Below are positions 43,351 through 55,100 of a stretch of DNA of 64,000 nucleotides, in pieces; position 1 is the stretch's first letter; every line of letters starts with the position of its first letter. A model generated the notes under the pieces. The model was not told where the DNA came from. It was given only the letters and a program-made list of their open reading frames with translations, and searched no databases. The position numbers were made by a program, and so were the translations under genes. Source of the stretch: Apostichopus japonicus (lineage: Eukaryota > Echinodermata > Holothuroidea > Aspidochirotida > Stichopodidae); contig NC_092573.1 in the NCBI RefSeq assembly GCF_037975245.1, forward strand, positions 15,398,001 through 15,462,000. Reading direction: 5' to 3'.

Positions 43351-43781
43351 CATCCCAAAAATAAAATTTAACTAAAAGCATGAAATATCATTAAAGCCAT
43401 CTTTTCAGGTTGAAGGAAGCTAAGCGGGCCTTCTCAATCATTCCCTGTAAGTTCGTCTGCTACGTACGGTGACTGAATAGGGACATACAAAAGACAACAA
43501 GTGTCCTCAAAATCTCGTAATGTCACATTTTATCTCAAAATGTTGACGTTTTATCTAGAAAAGTTGAAAAAGTCAATATTTTGACTTTATCTCCTATAGC
43601 CCTGTCAAGCCACCGTAGCTAAATAATACAATACTTTCATGATTGTTTATTTCCTGCAACATGAGAAGCATTTTGGGCAAAAATTGTGTTTGTATATAAG
43701 TGTTATAATGCTCTCTTTTTGAGAAGTGCCGCTTTTAACATTCCCTTAAGGTACATGAATAGGTCAGTGAAAAATACTCAC

Positions 43782-44458
43782 ACTGCAGATGGGTCGTTCG
43801 TGTGGAAGTCCTGAATCCTGTTGAAGTGTCGTTTCTTGAATAGCTTGCAGAAATACCAGTTGACGTTTATCGGCATCAAACCAAGTAAATAATCCCGTCG
43901 ATTCTTTGAATATCTCGAAAGTAGTTCCGCTTTCTATTGATTTAACGCCATGCGTTGCAGCTGCAAAGTCCGTTTTGGCAACCACGCTCAAAACTTTTCC
44001 AAAACCTATGTATAATCTTGGTTCGGTTAACAAGGTAATACTGGAGGCTTTAAAGATTCCCACTTTTTTCTCAGCTGTGACGCCAACTACATAACGGGGT
44101 GACTGGGCTACTACGAGCAAGACGTCACTTTCTCGTAACCGCACCTCATTTTCATCGACTTGGTCAATTTTCGAAATTGCATAAAACAACACAACACGTG
44201 CACTTAGCAATTTTTCCTTATACTTCGAACCATCCATTAATGTTGGTGGGTTTTTGGGGTTAAATATTGCGTCTTTTAGGACAGCTACTGCTCCATCTTT
44301 CAGTCGGAAGATTGCGTGTCTGTTATTCAGTTTGAACATTATTATCAGTTTCTCTTCCTTCTCCAAACGAACGTTCCCCGAAGCGTCCTCTTTTATAAGA
44401 TACGATCTAGCCAGTTTAGCCTTTTGCCTTGATGAAATTTTTATCTTCAGCCTAAGTA
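43782..44458 (-). CDS. Exon 2, SH3-like or CABIT-like beta-rich region
   Basis: Acceptor TTTCATTTGTAG before 44458, donor AGT|GTGAGT after 43782, 677 nt. It starts by completing a codon begun in exon 1 and ends in phase 0. The first ~85 residues are basic and of unknown fold. From about protein residue 145 to 265 come two consecutive beta-type stretches. The first has ARVVLFYAISK, EVRLRESDVLLVV, RYVVGV and KVGIFKASSITLL. The second has VVAKTDFAAATHGVKSIE, SGTTFEIFKE and FTWFDADK. The spacing resembles SH3 domains lacking the usual ligand-binding aromatics. It is also compatible with a CABIT domain as in THEMIS/GAREM adaptors, which also act with Grb2-type partners. I cannot decide between these by eye. 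Confidence 0.7.
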
Positions 44459-45334
44459 CTACAAATGAAACAAGTAGAAAGGTACATGTTTGGATGCATT
44501 TTTGTCATAATTCAGACCGCTAATATGCGGAGATTTTAATGATATAAATTCTTGAAATGATGGCATTTAATCATTTCATATATAGTTTGGAGCAAGAAAT
44601 TATCATTAATTCTTTTGTTTGATCAACAATTATGTTGCCAGACAATTTGCACGTCATCTTAACAGTGACGTGCGCATGATTTCAGAGGTGTGAGGGGAAT
44701 TTAATGTTCAACAGGCTGATTTAGATAGGGGCCTGAACTCTTAGGGAAGGGGCAAGAGGCGAATGAAGAATTTTTTAAAACGGACGGGTTGTATTTTGGT
44801 CAAGGAAGTTGATTCTCATGTAGGGGGTTTAGGGTTCCTCCCACCCGAACAAAGGGTAATGTAGATGGCACATTCTGAGGCATGTTTAGACCATAGCTAA
44901 GTTTATATAAGTAGCTCTAAATGGATGGTTGTGCTATTAATAAAAAAAAATCAAACTTTCTCACGACTGACTTTATCGAAGGGCAAGAGGCGAAATGATG
45001 AATTTATAAAGGAGAGGGTGCTGCCCTTGGGTCATTGATGCCTTGTCCTATGTACGTGTTTTAAGGGACACCCCCCCTCGGTAACAAAAAGTATAAAAAA
45101 GTATATACATATATTAGAGAAATAAGATATGACTCATAATTGACAATAAAGGAGTAAAGTTTTAGAAAATATATTGGAATTTTCGGTTCCCCTGTGACCT
45201 TCATCAGCAATTCTTGGCAGTCGAATGAAAAGTGCAAAATGTATCAAAATGAAATTGTGACGCTAGATTAGTGTAAGTTGCATTAACGGAATTAGAACCA
45301 AATATACCATGACTATACAGGAAGCGGATTAAGG

Positions 45335-46250
45335 AGCAAAGAACGGATTAAATATGTTTGTAGAACTGATAGTTGTTAAGGGGTTCCAGGTCTTGGTTGA
45401 GGTCGGTGATGTGAGACTCAATACGAAAGATCCAATCGATTTCTTTCCGTTTACGTTCAGTAGCGGATTTGAAGTTCGAGACAAAATAAATTTTAGAAAG
45501 ATTGAAATGTTCGGAAAATGGCAATCCTGCAAGATTATCACGAATAGATTTTTTTGTGATTATTAAAAACGTAAGCGGAACCGGGAGCCTGTTTCACCTA
45601 CATAATAGCCCTCGTTTCAAAGTACACAGTAGAAAATGTACATAACATTAATAGAATCATAAAAGAGGGATGGGGGTCTTAGACTATAGTCAACATTTTG
45701 AATTTTACCACTGTGCCTGGGGTAATATGGGGGCATATTTGGCATCAAGGTTTACCGCAAGGGAAATTGCCTGCGGAGGTGGAAACTGAGTGAGGGAGTC
45801 TGGAGGAAGTGAGTAGAAATTTACGGTTGGGGGTTGACGATTCTCCTACAGACTGATCGTCTTGGAATACAGCAAATTCCTGTTTGATGGAGCGAATGAA
45901 GGATATGATGAGGTGGTTGTAACTTGTAACAAACGAAATGCGTTTGTTGGGACTTTTATTTTAATAAGTCCTCACGGCTCAACTTGTCGGCCCTGGAAAT
46001 AACCTGTCAAATTAAGTGAAGGGGGTATCCGACGTTCAAGAAATAACCAGTTAAAAGTTATACCTGGTGTTCAAAATCACGTGGGTTGGAGCAAATGCGT
46101 TTAAGTCTTAGGCATTGGCTGTAAACAACAAAACTCTAAAGATTATGCCAGTGAAAACTATTAAAGTGTAAATATATGATTTAGGTGTTTTGGGTCGAGG
46201 ACAGGTAAATTGAGATCAACGGTCAATTTGTTCTAAATTATTCTCCGTTC
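45335..46250 (-). pseudogene. Penelope-like element remnant (RT thumb and GIY-YIG endonuclease)
   Basis: Reading the minus strand with frameshifts: YSQCLRLKRICSNPRDFEHQ near 46130-46070, which matches the conserved RT thumb of Penelope elements. Further on, DSINVMYIFYC leads into NEGYYVGETGSRFRLRF near 45610, the GIY-YIG core. Then NHKKSIRDN and LPFSEHFNLSKIYF, and ERKRKEIDWIFRIES with LNQDLEPLNNYQF near 45380. Stops and frameshifts show it is dead. It sits in intron 1 of the SH2 gene. Confidence 0.72.
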
Positions 46251-46382
46251 GAAGATTTGGAAAATTCCTTCCTAGGTAGATCTTCAAATGTGTATGTAAA
46301 CTGAAGAAAAAGTTTCTTAAAAAAAATTAAAAAAAAACAAACAAATCTAACGGGTTTGAAATTAGCATTGCTTGACACTCAC

Positions 46383-46557
46383 TTGAGTTAGGCCAGTTAT
46401 TTCTCTTCTTACTACCGCCTCCTGCATGTGACATGAAATCTGTTTCCAACGTTGAGTCAAGCATATTAATCCCGACAGGTAACGTATTGAGGGACATCTG
46501 ATCAGGAGAAAGATAAAGGTCTTCATCCCATGAATAATCATAATCGCTATCTCCCAT
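46383..46557 (-). CDS. Exon 1, acidic tyrosine-rich N-terminus
   Basis: ATG at 46557 in good context (CACAATGG). It reads MGDSDYDYSWDEDLYLSPD, then a Ser/Thr/Asp-rich stretch, ending KKRNNWPNS plus one base at a donor GTGAGT (46382-46377). The end phase exactly fits exon 2. Three tyrosines in acidic context (DYDY, DLYLSP) are plausible kinase targets. The frame is open upstream to an earlier Met at 46695, so a longer N-terminus or an additional upstream exon is possible. Confidence 0.6.
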
Positions 46558-46740
46558 TGTGAAGTTTGAATCAAACTTAACAGAACTGAAATTAACATTG
46601 GGCGTTACAACTCGCTGACTACAGAAGTCAATTCCTGTACAAAAGTGCTGTGTCGTGAAGATATACAACACTTTAAGTTGTACACGTCCAGCCAATCAAA
46701 TGAATACGGCTTATTGCTTTTGAGTAACTTGTAGCTGAGT

Positions 46741-47030
46741 AACACACACACACACACACGCATACAGGCGTAAGGTGGTTTACGGGGACTCAACCTTTTG
46801 GCTATCATTATGGGGACCGTTAGTTACAATGATCACAGAGGCTTCAAACTTTGAATTTGTAATGACCTTTCCATCCAAAATTAAGTTAGGTATTATTTAT
46901 GTTTTTATTTACTTTTGTTATAGTGTTACTATACAAGACATTCCACATTACTTGTGGGGACTCACTACTGACTTAACACACACTGAATTGGTTTATGGGG
47001 ACCTCACTGGAAGTTTGTTATTTCAATCAT
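46741..47030. repeat. Loose repeat of a tatGGGGACtca-like motif
   Basis: 'ggggactca', 'ggggaccgt', 'ggggactcact' and 'ggggacctcact' recur over 250 bp after a short (CA)n tract. The copies are too diverged to define a clear period. Confidence 0.5.
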
Positions 47031-48790
47031 AATCAATGTAGCATGCTTCTGTACCATTGTCAGTATATCATGGGGAAGGGGAAGGGGGGGTGATGAGGGA
47101 AAAAATTACTTCACACATGACAAGTGAGTTGGCCACAGACTTGTTTGAAACTGGTATCAGCTGGATATCATTTGAGAAGCACTACTTCTAACTGTTCATG
47201 ATCGAAATGTGCTTATTATCCATTCCTGGGATGCCGAAGGGGGTATGATGGGGAAAATAGTGTGTTACTTCAAATAATGATCATTAGGGACACATTATAG
47301 ATTTTGCAGAAAGGTTGATATCGAAAAATGAAAAAAAAAACACTTCAAGCCACATAATTTTAATCATTACCAATGTAATTATATTCCATAGTGTTATTGG
47401 AAGTAATTTCTGGGGTGGAGGAAGGGGGGGGGGAGTGGAGGAGGAGGAGGAGGCATAATGATTGAAAAAGACATCTGGCATTTCACAATTGTCATATATG
47501 CCATATATTGGTTTGTTGCATATGGAACTTATTTCCTGATACATCCCTCAAATTTTAATTCCATGCAATTTTGAAAGAATGCAATGGTAAATATAGGATA
47601 ACAATACTGGCCAACTTTTCCAAGCCTTAAGTGGGCACCTTTGTCCTCTCCCACACAGGAAACATTTAATTGAACTGTTTACCTAAATAACAGTTCAAAA
47701 CCAAGCTGCTGTTCAAACACTCCATGTTGGTTGGCATCACCACTTGACTAAATTTGATTCAAAATAGGGGGATAATTTCAGCATAAGGTGAAGGTGGGGA
47801 ACCGGGGGGAGGGGGGTAATCCACCTTCCTCCTTGGAAAAAACACAGCCAAAACAACACCCTTCGTGCCCTGTAAAATAGTAGCACAAAAAAAACCAAAG
47901 AAGAGCTTTTATACAACTGTGTGGAAACATAGAGAGGATATTACAGATATTGTAGAGGAAGTAGAGGGTTACATAATGAAAATGCATTAATAGGTGTCAG
48001 CTTGTAGATATATACAGTAGAATTTTATTCAATTCTTGGCATATGATGCACCCTATGTATCTACATTGCAACAGATTTGTCCATACATATGGAACTGTTT
48101 CAAGACAAATATCAACAGTACATCACTTTATCTTTAAAAAAGTATAATTTTCACTGGTATAATATATGGTATGGTATATATTATATTTCATCATAGCTAA
48201 TCTTCCTGTCACATTGACAAAGTATGATGTTCACAAATGTTTTGTAAATTTTCTAATTATGCCTTTCTCTTGCATCATAATATTTCCTTTAGTACTAAAA
48301 CTCCTCAAACACATACCATCTCAGTTTAATAAACATCAACATAATATCAAGATCAATGCATGGTGATATAATACAATGTGCTCAATGGTCTCCAAAATGT
48401 ATGATAATCAAAGAACTGAACACAAGAAACAAAGATTCTCTGAAATGAATATTGTGCATAGAGCTGAACTTCACCAATCAGTATGATCTGTTGCTATAGT
48501 GCTGACATATCCACTATGCAAGAATTGATTGCTTGAAACCAACCCAGCTGACAAAATCCAAGAACATGTTTATTTCATATCCGGAGGTCCCAACACAACA
48601 TTATATAATATGGAACCAAGCAGCCTTGATATACCAACTTGAGCATTTATATGATAGTACTGTGCCAGACAGCCAGCCCTTGTCTGTAAGAGAGCAGAAA
48701 AACAATATCTATGTGAGAATATGATAAAATATTTGACAAAGAATAGGGGAAAAGGTTAAAAGGTAGTGTACTTTCCAAGGCATGCCAAAC
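47030..48790. other. Unassigned AT-rich sequence
   Basis: Several poly-G tracts but no recognised gene or element between the SH2 gene's first exon and the satellite edge. Confidence 0.4.
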
Positions 48791-48794
48791 TTTA

Positions 48795-49125
48795 TAGATC
48801 TAGCATATGCAACAGCATATAGCTTAATTGGGTGGTCACCTTATCCCCCATTTCCAATCAACAAGTGGAATGACATCAAAGCATTAAATAGACATTAACA
48901 TTGAAATATTAGGCCATTATGAAATGTCAAACCCTGAATAAAGTACTCGAAGTATGAAGTACCTGATTCCCCATGGGCCCATTCCACCTGCCCCATGCAA
49001 TGAACTTCAAAACAGTGTACAATCTGTAGTTTCAAAGACATATCAAACTACAGAAATGTAGCATTTGCTAGTTAAAATGGTCTAAATAGGGCTCCTATGT
49101 CACTTTCCCAACCATCTCCAGCACG
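48795..49125 (-). repeat. Diverged inverted half-unit of the 806-bp satellite
   Basis: On the plus strand this matches the reverse complement of the satellite's second half: 'atgcaacagcatat', 'gtggaatgacatcaaa', 'gtacctgattcc', 'ccatgcaatga' and 'acatatcaaact' occur in the right order. It is far more diverged than any array unit and faces the array head-on. Confidence 0.7.
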
Positions 49126-49139
49126 ACAGTGTACAAAAG

Positions 49140-52100
49140 TCATACAATCTGATATATTATAGAGAAAATAGGGATGTACACTGTTATGGCTTTCTCCTAT
49201 TGTTCGAGAAAGAATTTTTTTTACCATTTCCAACATCATAGATTAAGGTGATGTATATTAAATGTAATGCAGAAGGGTTTTTTTTCAACTATTAGGGTCC
49301 CCATAATGTGTGTGAGAATTTAATGAACAGTCTAATATTAATTTTTGACCATCTTATTTTCACCGTTTCAAAGTTTTGATGTCATTCCAAATTGGTGAAC
49401 TGCTTAATCTCAAATACATCCGTGTAGAAAATTACCTTGTCCAACATTTACAGGCTCCACCGATATGTGGAACCATCATGTGGGGCAGAAGTTGTGGGGG
49501 GGGGGGTTGCTGGAGGGGGAAACTGGGAAAGCAGCTATATGTAGGTTAGAGCTATCATTAGGATCAAATATTTGAAAGCATAGGATTTTATGTGTATTCA
49601 TCCTTGTTGAATGGGATGGAGGGTCGGGGAGGGGTGGGGGGGGTCCAATTGACTTGGCTGCCCTCTTGGTTGTCTATTTGCTTTTCTCCTTGCTACGTAA
49701 AGTTTGATATGTCTTGAAAATTACAGTTTGTACACTATCACTCTATCTAGCTCATTGCATGTGGCAAGTGGTGTGGGTTACTATGGAATCAGGTACCGAA
49801 TACAGGGTCAGACCTCCATAACGCCCTAATATTGTTATATTATGTATAAATAATGTTTTGATGTCATTCCACTAGTTGAGTGGGAATGAGGGGTGGGGAT
49901 GATTGGAAAGCCCTAATCAGAATATATGCTGTTGCATGTGCTACATTCATACAATTTGATATATTATAGAGAAAATAGGGATGCATGTACACTGTTATGG
50001 CTTTCTCCTATTGTTTGAGAAAGATTTTTTTTTACCATTTCCAACAGCATAGATTAAGGTGATGTATATTAAATGTAATGTCGAAGGGTTTTTTTTCCAA
50101 CTATTAGGGTCCCCATAATGTGTGTGAGAATTTAATGAACAGTCTAATATTAATTTTTGACCATCTTATTTTCACCGTTTCAAAGTTTTGATGTCATTCC
50201 AAATTGATGAACTGCTTAATCTCAAATGCATCAGTGTAGAAAATGATCTTGTCCAACTTTTACAGGCTCCACCCATATGTGGAACCATAATGTTGGGCAA
50301 AAGGGAGGGGGGGGGGGGGGTTGCTGGAGGGGGAAACTGGGAAAGCAGCTATATGTAGGTTAGAGCTATCAGTAGGATCAAATATTTGAAAGCATAGGAT
50401 TTTATGTGTATTCATCCTTGTTGAATGGGATGGAGGGTCGGGGAGGGGTGGGGGGTGTCCAATTGACTTGGCTGCCCTATTGGTCGTCTATTTGCTTTTC
50501 TACCTGCTACGTAAAGTTTGATATGTCCTGATAATTACAGTTTGTACACTATCACTCTATCTAGATCATTGCATGTGGCAAGTGGTGTGGGTTACTATGG
50601 AATCAGGTACCGTATACAGGGTCAGACCTCCATAACGCCCTAATAATGTGATATTATGTATAAATAATGTTTTGATGTCATTTCACTAGTTGAGTGGGAA
50701 TGAGGGGTGGGGATGATTGGAAAGCCCTAATCAGTATATATATGCTGTTGCATGTGCTGTATTCATACAATTTGATATATCATAGAGAAAATAGGGATGT
50801 ACACTGTTATGGCTTTCTCCTATTGTTTGAGAAAGATTTTTTTACCATTTCCAACAGCATAGATTAAGGTGATGTATATTAAATGTAAAGTAGAAGGTTT
50901 TTTTTTCAACTATTAGGGTCCCCATAATGTGTGTGAGAATTTAATGAACATAGTAATATTAATTTTTGACCATCTTATTTTCACCGTTTCAAAGTTTTGA
51001 TGTCATTCAAATTGATGAACTGCTTAATCTCAAATACATCAGTGTAGAAAATGATCTTGTCCAACTTTTACAGGCTCCACCCATATGTGGAACCATAATG
51101 TTGGGCAAAAGGGGGGGGGGGGGATTGCTGAAGGGGGAAACTGGGAAAGCAGCTATATGTAGGTTAGAGCTATCATTAGGATCAAATATTTGAAAGCATA
51201 GGATTTTATGTGTATTCATCCTTGTTGAATGGGATGGAGGGTCGGGGAGGGGTGGGGGGTGTCCAATTGACTTGGCTGCCCTATTGGTCGTCTATTTGCT
51301 TTTCTACCTGCTACGTAAAGTTTGATATGTCCTGAAAATTACAGTTTGTACACTATCACTCTATCTAGATCATTGCATGTGGCAAGTGGTGTGGGTTACT
51401 ATGGAATCAGGTACCGTATACAGGGTCAGACCTCCATAACGCCCTAATAATGTGATATTATGTATAAATAATGTTTTGATGTCATTTCACTAGTTGAGTG
51501 GGAATGAGGGGTGGGGATGATTGGAAAGCCCTAATCAGAATATATATGCTGTTGCATGGGCTGTATTCATACAATTTGATATATCATAGAGAAAATAGGG
51601 ATGTACACTGTTATGGCTTTCTCCTACTGTTTGAGAAAGATTTTTTTACCATTTCCAACAGCATAGATTAAGGTGATGTATATTAAATGTAAAGTAGAAG
51701 GTTTTTTTTTCCAACTATTAGGGTCCCCATAATGTGTGTGAGAATTTAATGAACATTCTAATATTAATTTTTGACCATCTTATTTTCACCGTTTCAAAGT
51801 TTTGATGTCATTCCAAATTGATGAACTGCTTAATCTCAAATACATCAGTGTAGAAAATGATCTTGTCCAACTTTTACAGGCTCCACCCATATGTGGAACC
51901 ATAATGTTGGGCAAAAGGGGGGGGGGGGGGGGGTTGCTGGAGGGGGAAACTGGGAAAGCAGCTATATGTAGGTTAGAGCTATCATTAGGATCAAATATTT
52001 GAAAGCATAGGATTTTATGTGTATTCATCCTTGTTGAATGGGATGGAGGGTCGGGGAGGTGTGGGGGGTGTCCAATTGACTTGGCTGCCCTATTGGTCGT

Positions 52101-55100
52101 CTATTTGCTTTTCTACCTGCTACGTAAAGTTTGATATGTCCTGAAAATTACAGTTTGTACACTATCACTCTATCTAGATCATTGCATGTGGCAAGTGGTG
52201 TGGGTTACTATGGAATCAGGTACCGTATACAGGGTCAGACCTCCATAACGCCCTAATAATGTGATATTATGTATAAATAATGTTTTGATGTCATTTCACT
52301 AGTTGAGTGGGAATGAGGGGTGGGGATGATTGGAGGGTCGGGGAGGGGTGGGGGGTGTCCAATTGACTTGGCTGCCCTATTGGTCGTCTATTTGCTTTTC
52401 TACCTGCTACGTAAAGTTTGATATGTCCTGAAAATTACAGTTTGTACACTATCACTCTATCTAGATCATTGTATGTGGCAAGTGGTGTGGGTTACTATGG
52501 AATCAGGTACCGTATACAGGGTCAGACCTCCATAACGCCCTAATAATGTGATATTATGTATAAATAATGTTTTGATGTCATTTCACTAGTTGAGTGGGAA
52601 TGAGGGGTGGGGATGATTGGAAAGCCCTAATCAGAATATATATGCTGTTGCATGTGCTGTATTCATACAATTTGATATATCATAGAGAAAATAGGGATGT
52701 ACACTGTTATGGCTTTCTCCTATTGTTTGAGAAAGATTTTTTTTACCATTTCCAACAGCATAGATTAAGGTGATGTATATTAAATTTAAAGTAGAAGGTT
52801 TTTTTTTCAACTATTAGGGTCCCCATAATGTGTGTGAGAATTTAATGAACAGTCTAATATTAATTTTTGACCATCTTATTTTCACCTTTTCAAAGTTTTG
52901 ATGTCATTCCAAATTGATGAACTGCTTAATCTCAAATGCATCAGTGTAGAAAATGATCTTGTCCAACTTTTACAGGCTCCACCCATATGTGGAACCATAA
53001 TGTTGGGCAAAAGGGAAGAAGGGGGGGGGGGGTTGCTGGAGGGTGAAACTGGGAAAGCAGCTATATGTAGGTTAGAGCTATCACTAGGATCAAATATTTG
53101 AAAGCATAGGATTTTATGTGTATTCATCCTTGTTGAATGGGATGGAGGGTCGGGGAGGTGTGGGGGGTGTCCAATTCACGTGGCTGCCCTATTGGTCGTC
53201 TATTTGCTTTTCTACCTGCTACGTAAAGTTTGATATGTCCTGAAAATTACAGTTTGTACACTATCACTCTATCTAGATCATTGCATGTGGCAAGTGGTGT
53301 GGGTTACTATGGAATCAGGTACCGTATACAGGGTCAGACCTCCATAACGCCCTAATAATGTGATATTATGTATAAATAATGTTTTGATGTCATTTCACTA
53401 GTTGAGTGGGAATGAGGGGTGGGGATGATTGGAAAGCCTTAATCAGAATATATATGCTGTTGCATGTGCTGTATTCATACAATTTGATATATCATAGAGA
53501 AAATAGGGATGTACACTGTTATGGCTTTCTCCTATTGTTTGAGAAAGATTTTTTTTACCATTTCCAACAGCATAGATTAAGGTGATGTATATTAAATATA
53601 AAGTAGAAGGGTTTTTTTTCCAACTATTAGGGTCCCCATAATGTGTGTGAGAATTTAATGAACAGTCTAATATTAATTTTTGACCATCTTATTTTCACCT
53701 TTTCAAAGTTTTGATGTCATTCCAAATTGATGAACTGCTTAATCTCAAATGCATCAGTGTAGAAAATGATCTTGTCCAACTTTTACAGGCTCCACCCATA
53801 TGTGGAACCATAATGTTGGGCAAAAGGGAAGAAGGGGGGGGGGGTTGCTGGAGGGTGAAACTGGGAAAGCAGCTATATGTAGGTTAGAGCTATCACTAGG
53901 ATCAAATATTTGAAAGCATAGGATTTTATGTGTATTCATCCTTGTTGAATGGGATGGAGGGTCGGGGAGGTGTGGGGGGTGTCCAATTCACGTGGCTGCC
54001 CTATTGGTCGTCTATTTGCTTTTCTACCTGCTACGTAAAGTTTGATATGTCCTGAAAATTACAGTTTGTACACTATCACTCTATCTAGATCATTGCATGT
54101 GGCAAGTGGTGTGGGTTACTATGGAATCAGGTACCGTATACAGGGTCAGACCTCCATAACGCCCTAATAATGTGATATTATGTATAAATAATGTTTTGAT
54201 GTCATTTCACTAGTTGAGTGGGAATGAGGGGTGGGGATGATTGGAAAGCCTTAATCAGAATATATATGCTGTTGCATGTGCTGTATTCATACAATTTGAT
54301 ATATCATAGAGAAAATAGGGATGTACACTGTTATGGCTTTCTCCTATTGTTTGAGAAAGATTTTTTTTACCATTTCCAACAGCATAGATTAAGGTGATGT
54401 ATATTAAATATAAAGTAGAAGGGTTTTTTTTCCAACTATTAGGGTCCCCATAATGTGTGTGAGAATTTAATGAACAGTCTAATATTAATTTTTGACCATC
54501 TTATTTTCACCGTTTCAAAGTTTTGATGTCATTCCAAATTGATGAACTGCTTAATCTCAAATGCATCAGTGTAGAAAATGATCTTGTCCAACTTTTACAG
54601 GCTCCACCCATATGTGCAACCATAATGTTGGGCAAAAGGGAGGGGCTTGCTGGAGGGGGAAACTGGGAAAGCAGCTATATGTAGGTCTGAGCTATCATTA
54701 GGATCAAATATTTGAAAGCATAGGATTTTATGTGTATTCATCCTTGTTGAATGGGATGGAGGGTCTGGGGATGGGTGGGGGTGTCCAATTGACTTGGCTG
54801 CCCTATTGGTCGTCTATTTGCTTTTCTACCTGCTACGTAAAGTTTGATATGTCCTGAAAATTACAGTTTGTACACTATCACTCTATCTAGATCATTGCAT
54901 GGGGCAAGTGGTGTGAGTTACTATGGAATCAGGTACCGTATACAGGGTCAGACCTCCATAACGCCCTAATAATGTGATATTATGTATAAATAATGTTTTG
55001 ATGTCATTTCACTAGTTGAGTGGGAATGAGGGGTGGGGATGATTGGAAAGCCCTAATCAGAATATATATGCTGTTGCATGTGCTGTATTCATACAATTTG

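Larger units (their letters stand above)
22473..46557 (-). other. Reconstructed SH2 adaptor gene (exons 1-6 with copy-2 tails)
   Basis: Joined in order: 46557-46383, 44458-43782, 40618-40550, 30692-30498, 29567-29385, 28399-28344, 25201-25111, then a last exon at 23.1-22.5 kb or, beyond the duplicated exons 5'/6', at 9.1-3.6 kb. The junction phases are 1, 0, 0, 0, 0, 2 and 0; every acceptor agrees with its donor. The predicted size is about 500 residues: acidic Tyr-rich N-terminus, SH3/CABIT-like region, Tyr-rich exon, SH2 at about 318-410, charged linker, variable tail. No kinase, signal peptide or membrane segment is seen, which suggests a cytoplasmic adaptor. Exons missed in the large introns remain possible. 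Confidence 0.65.
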
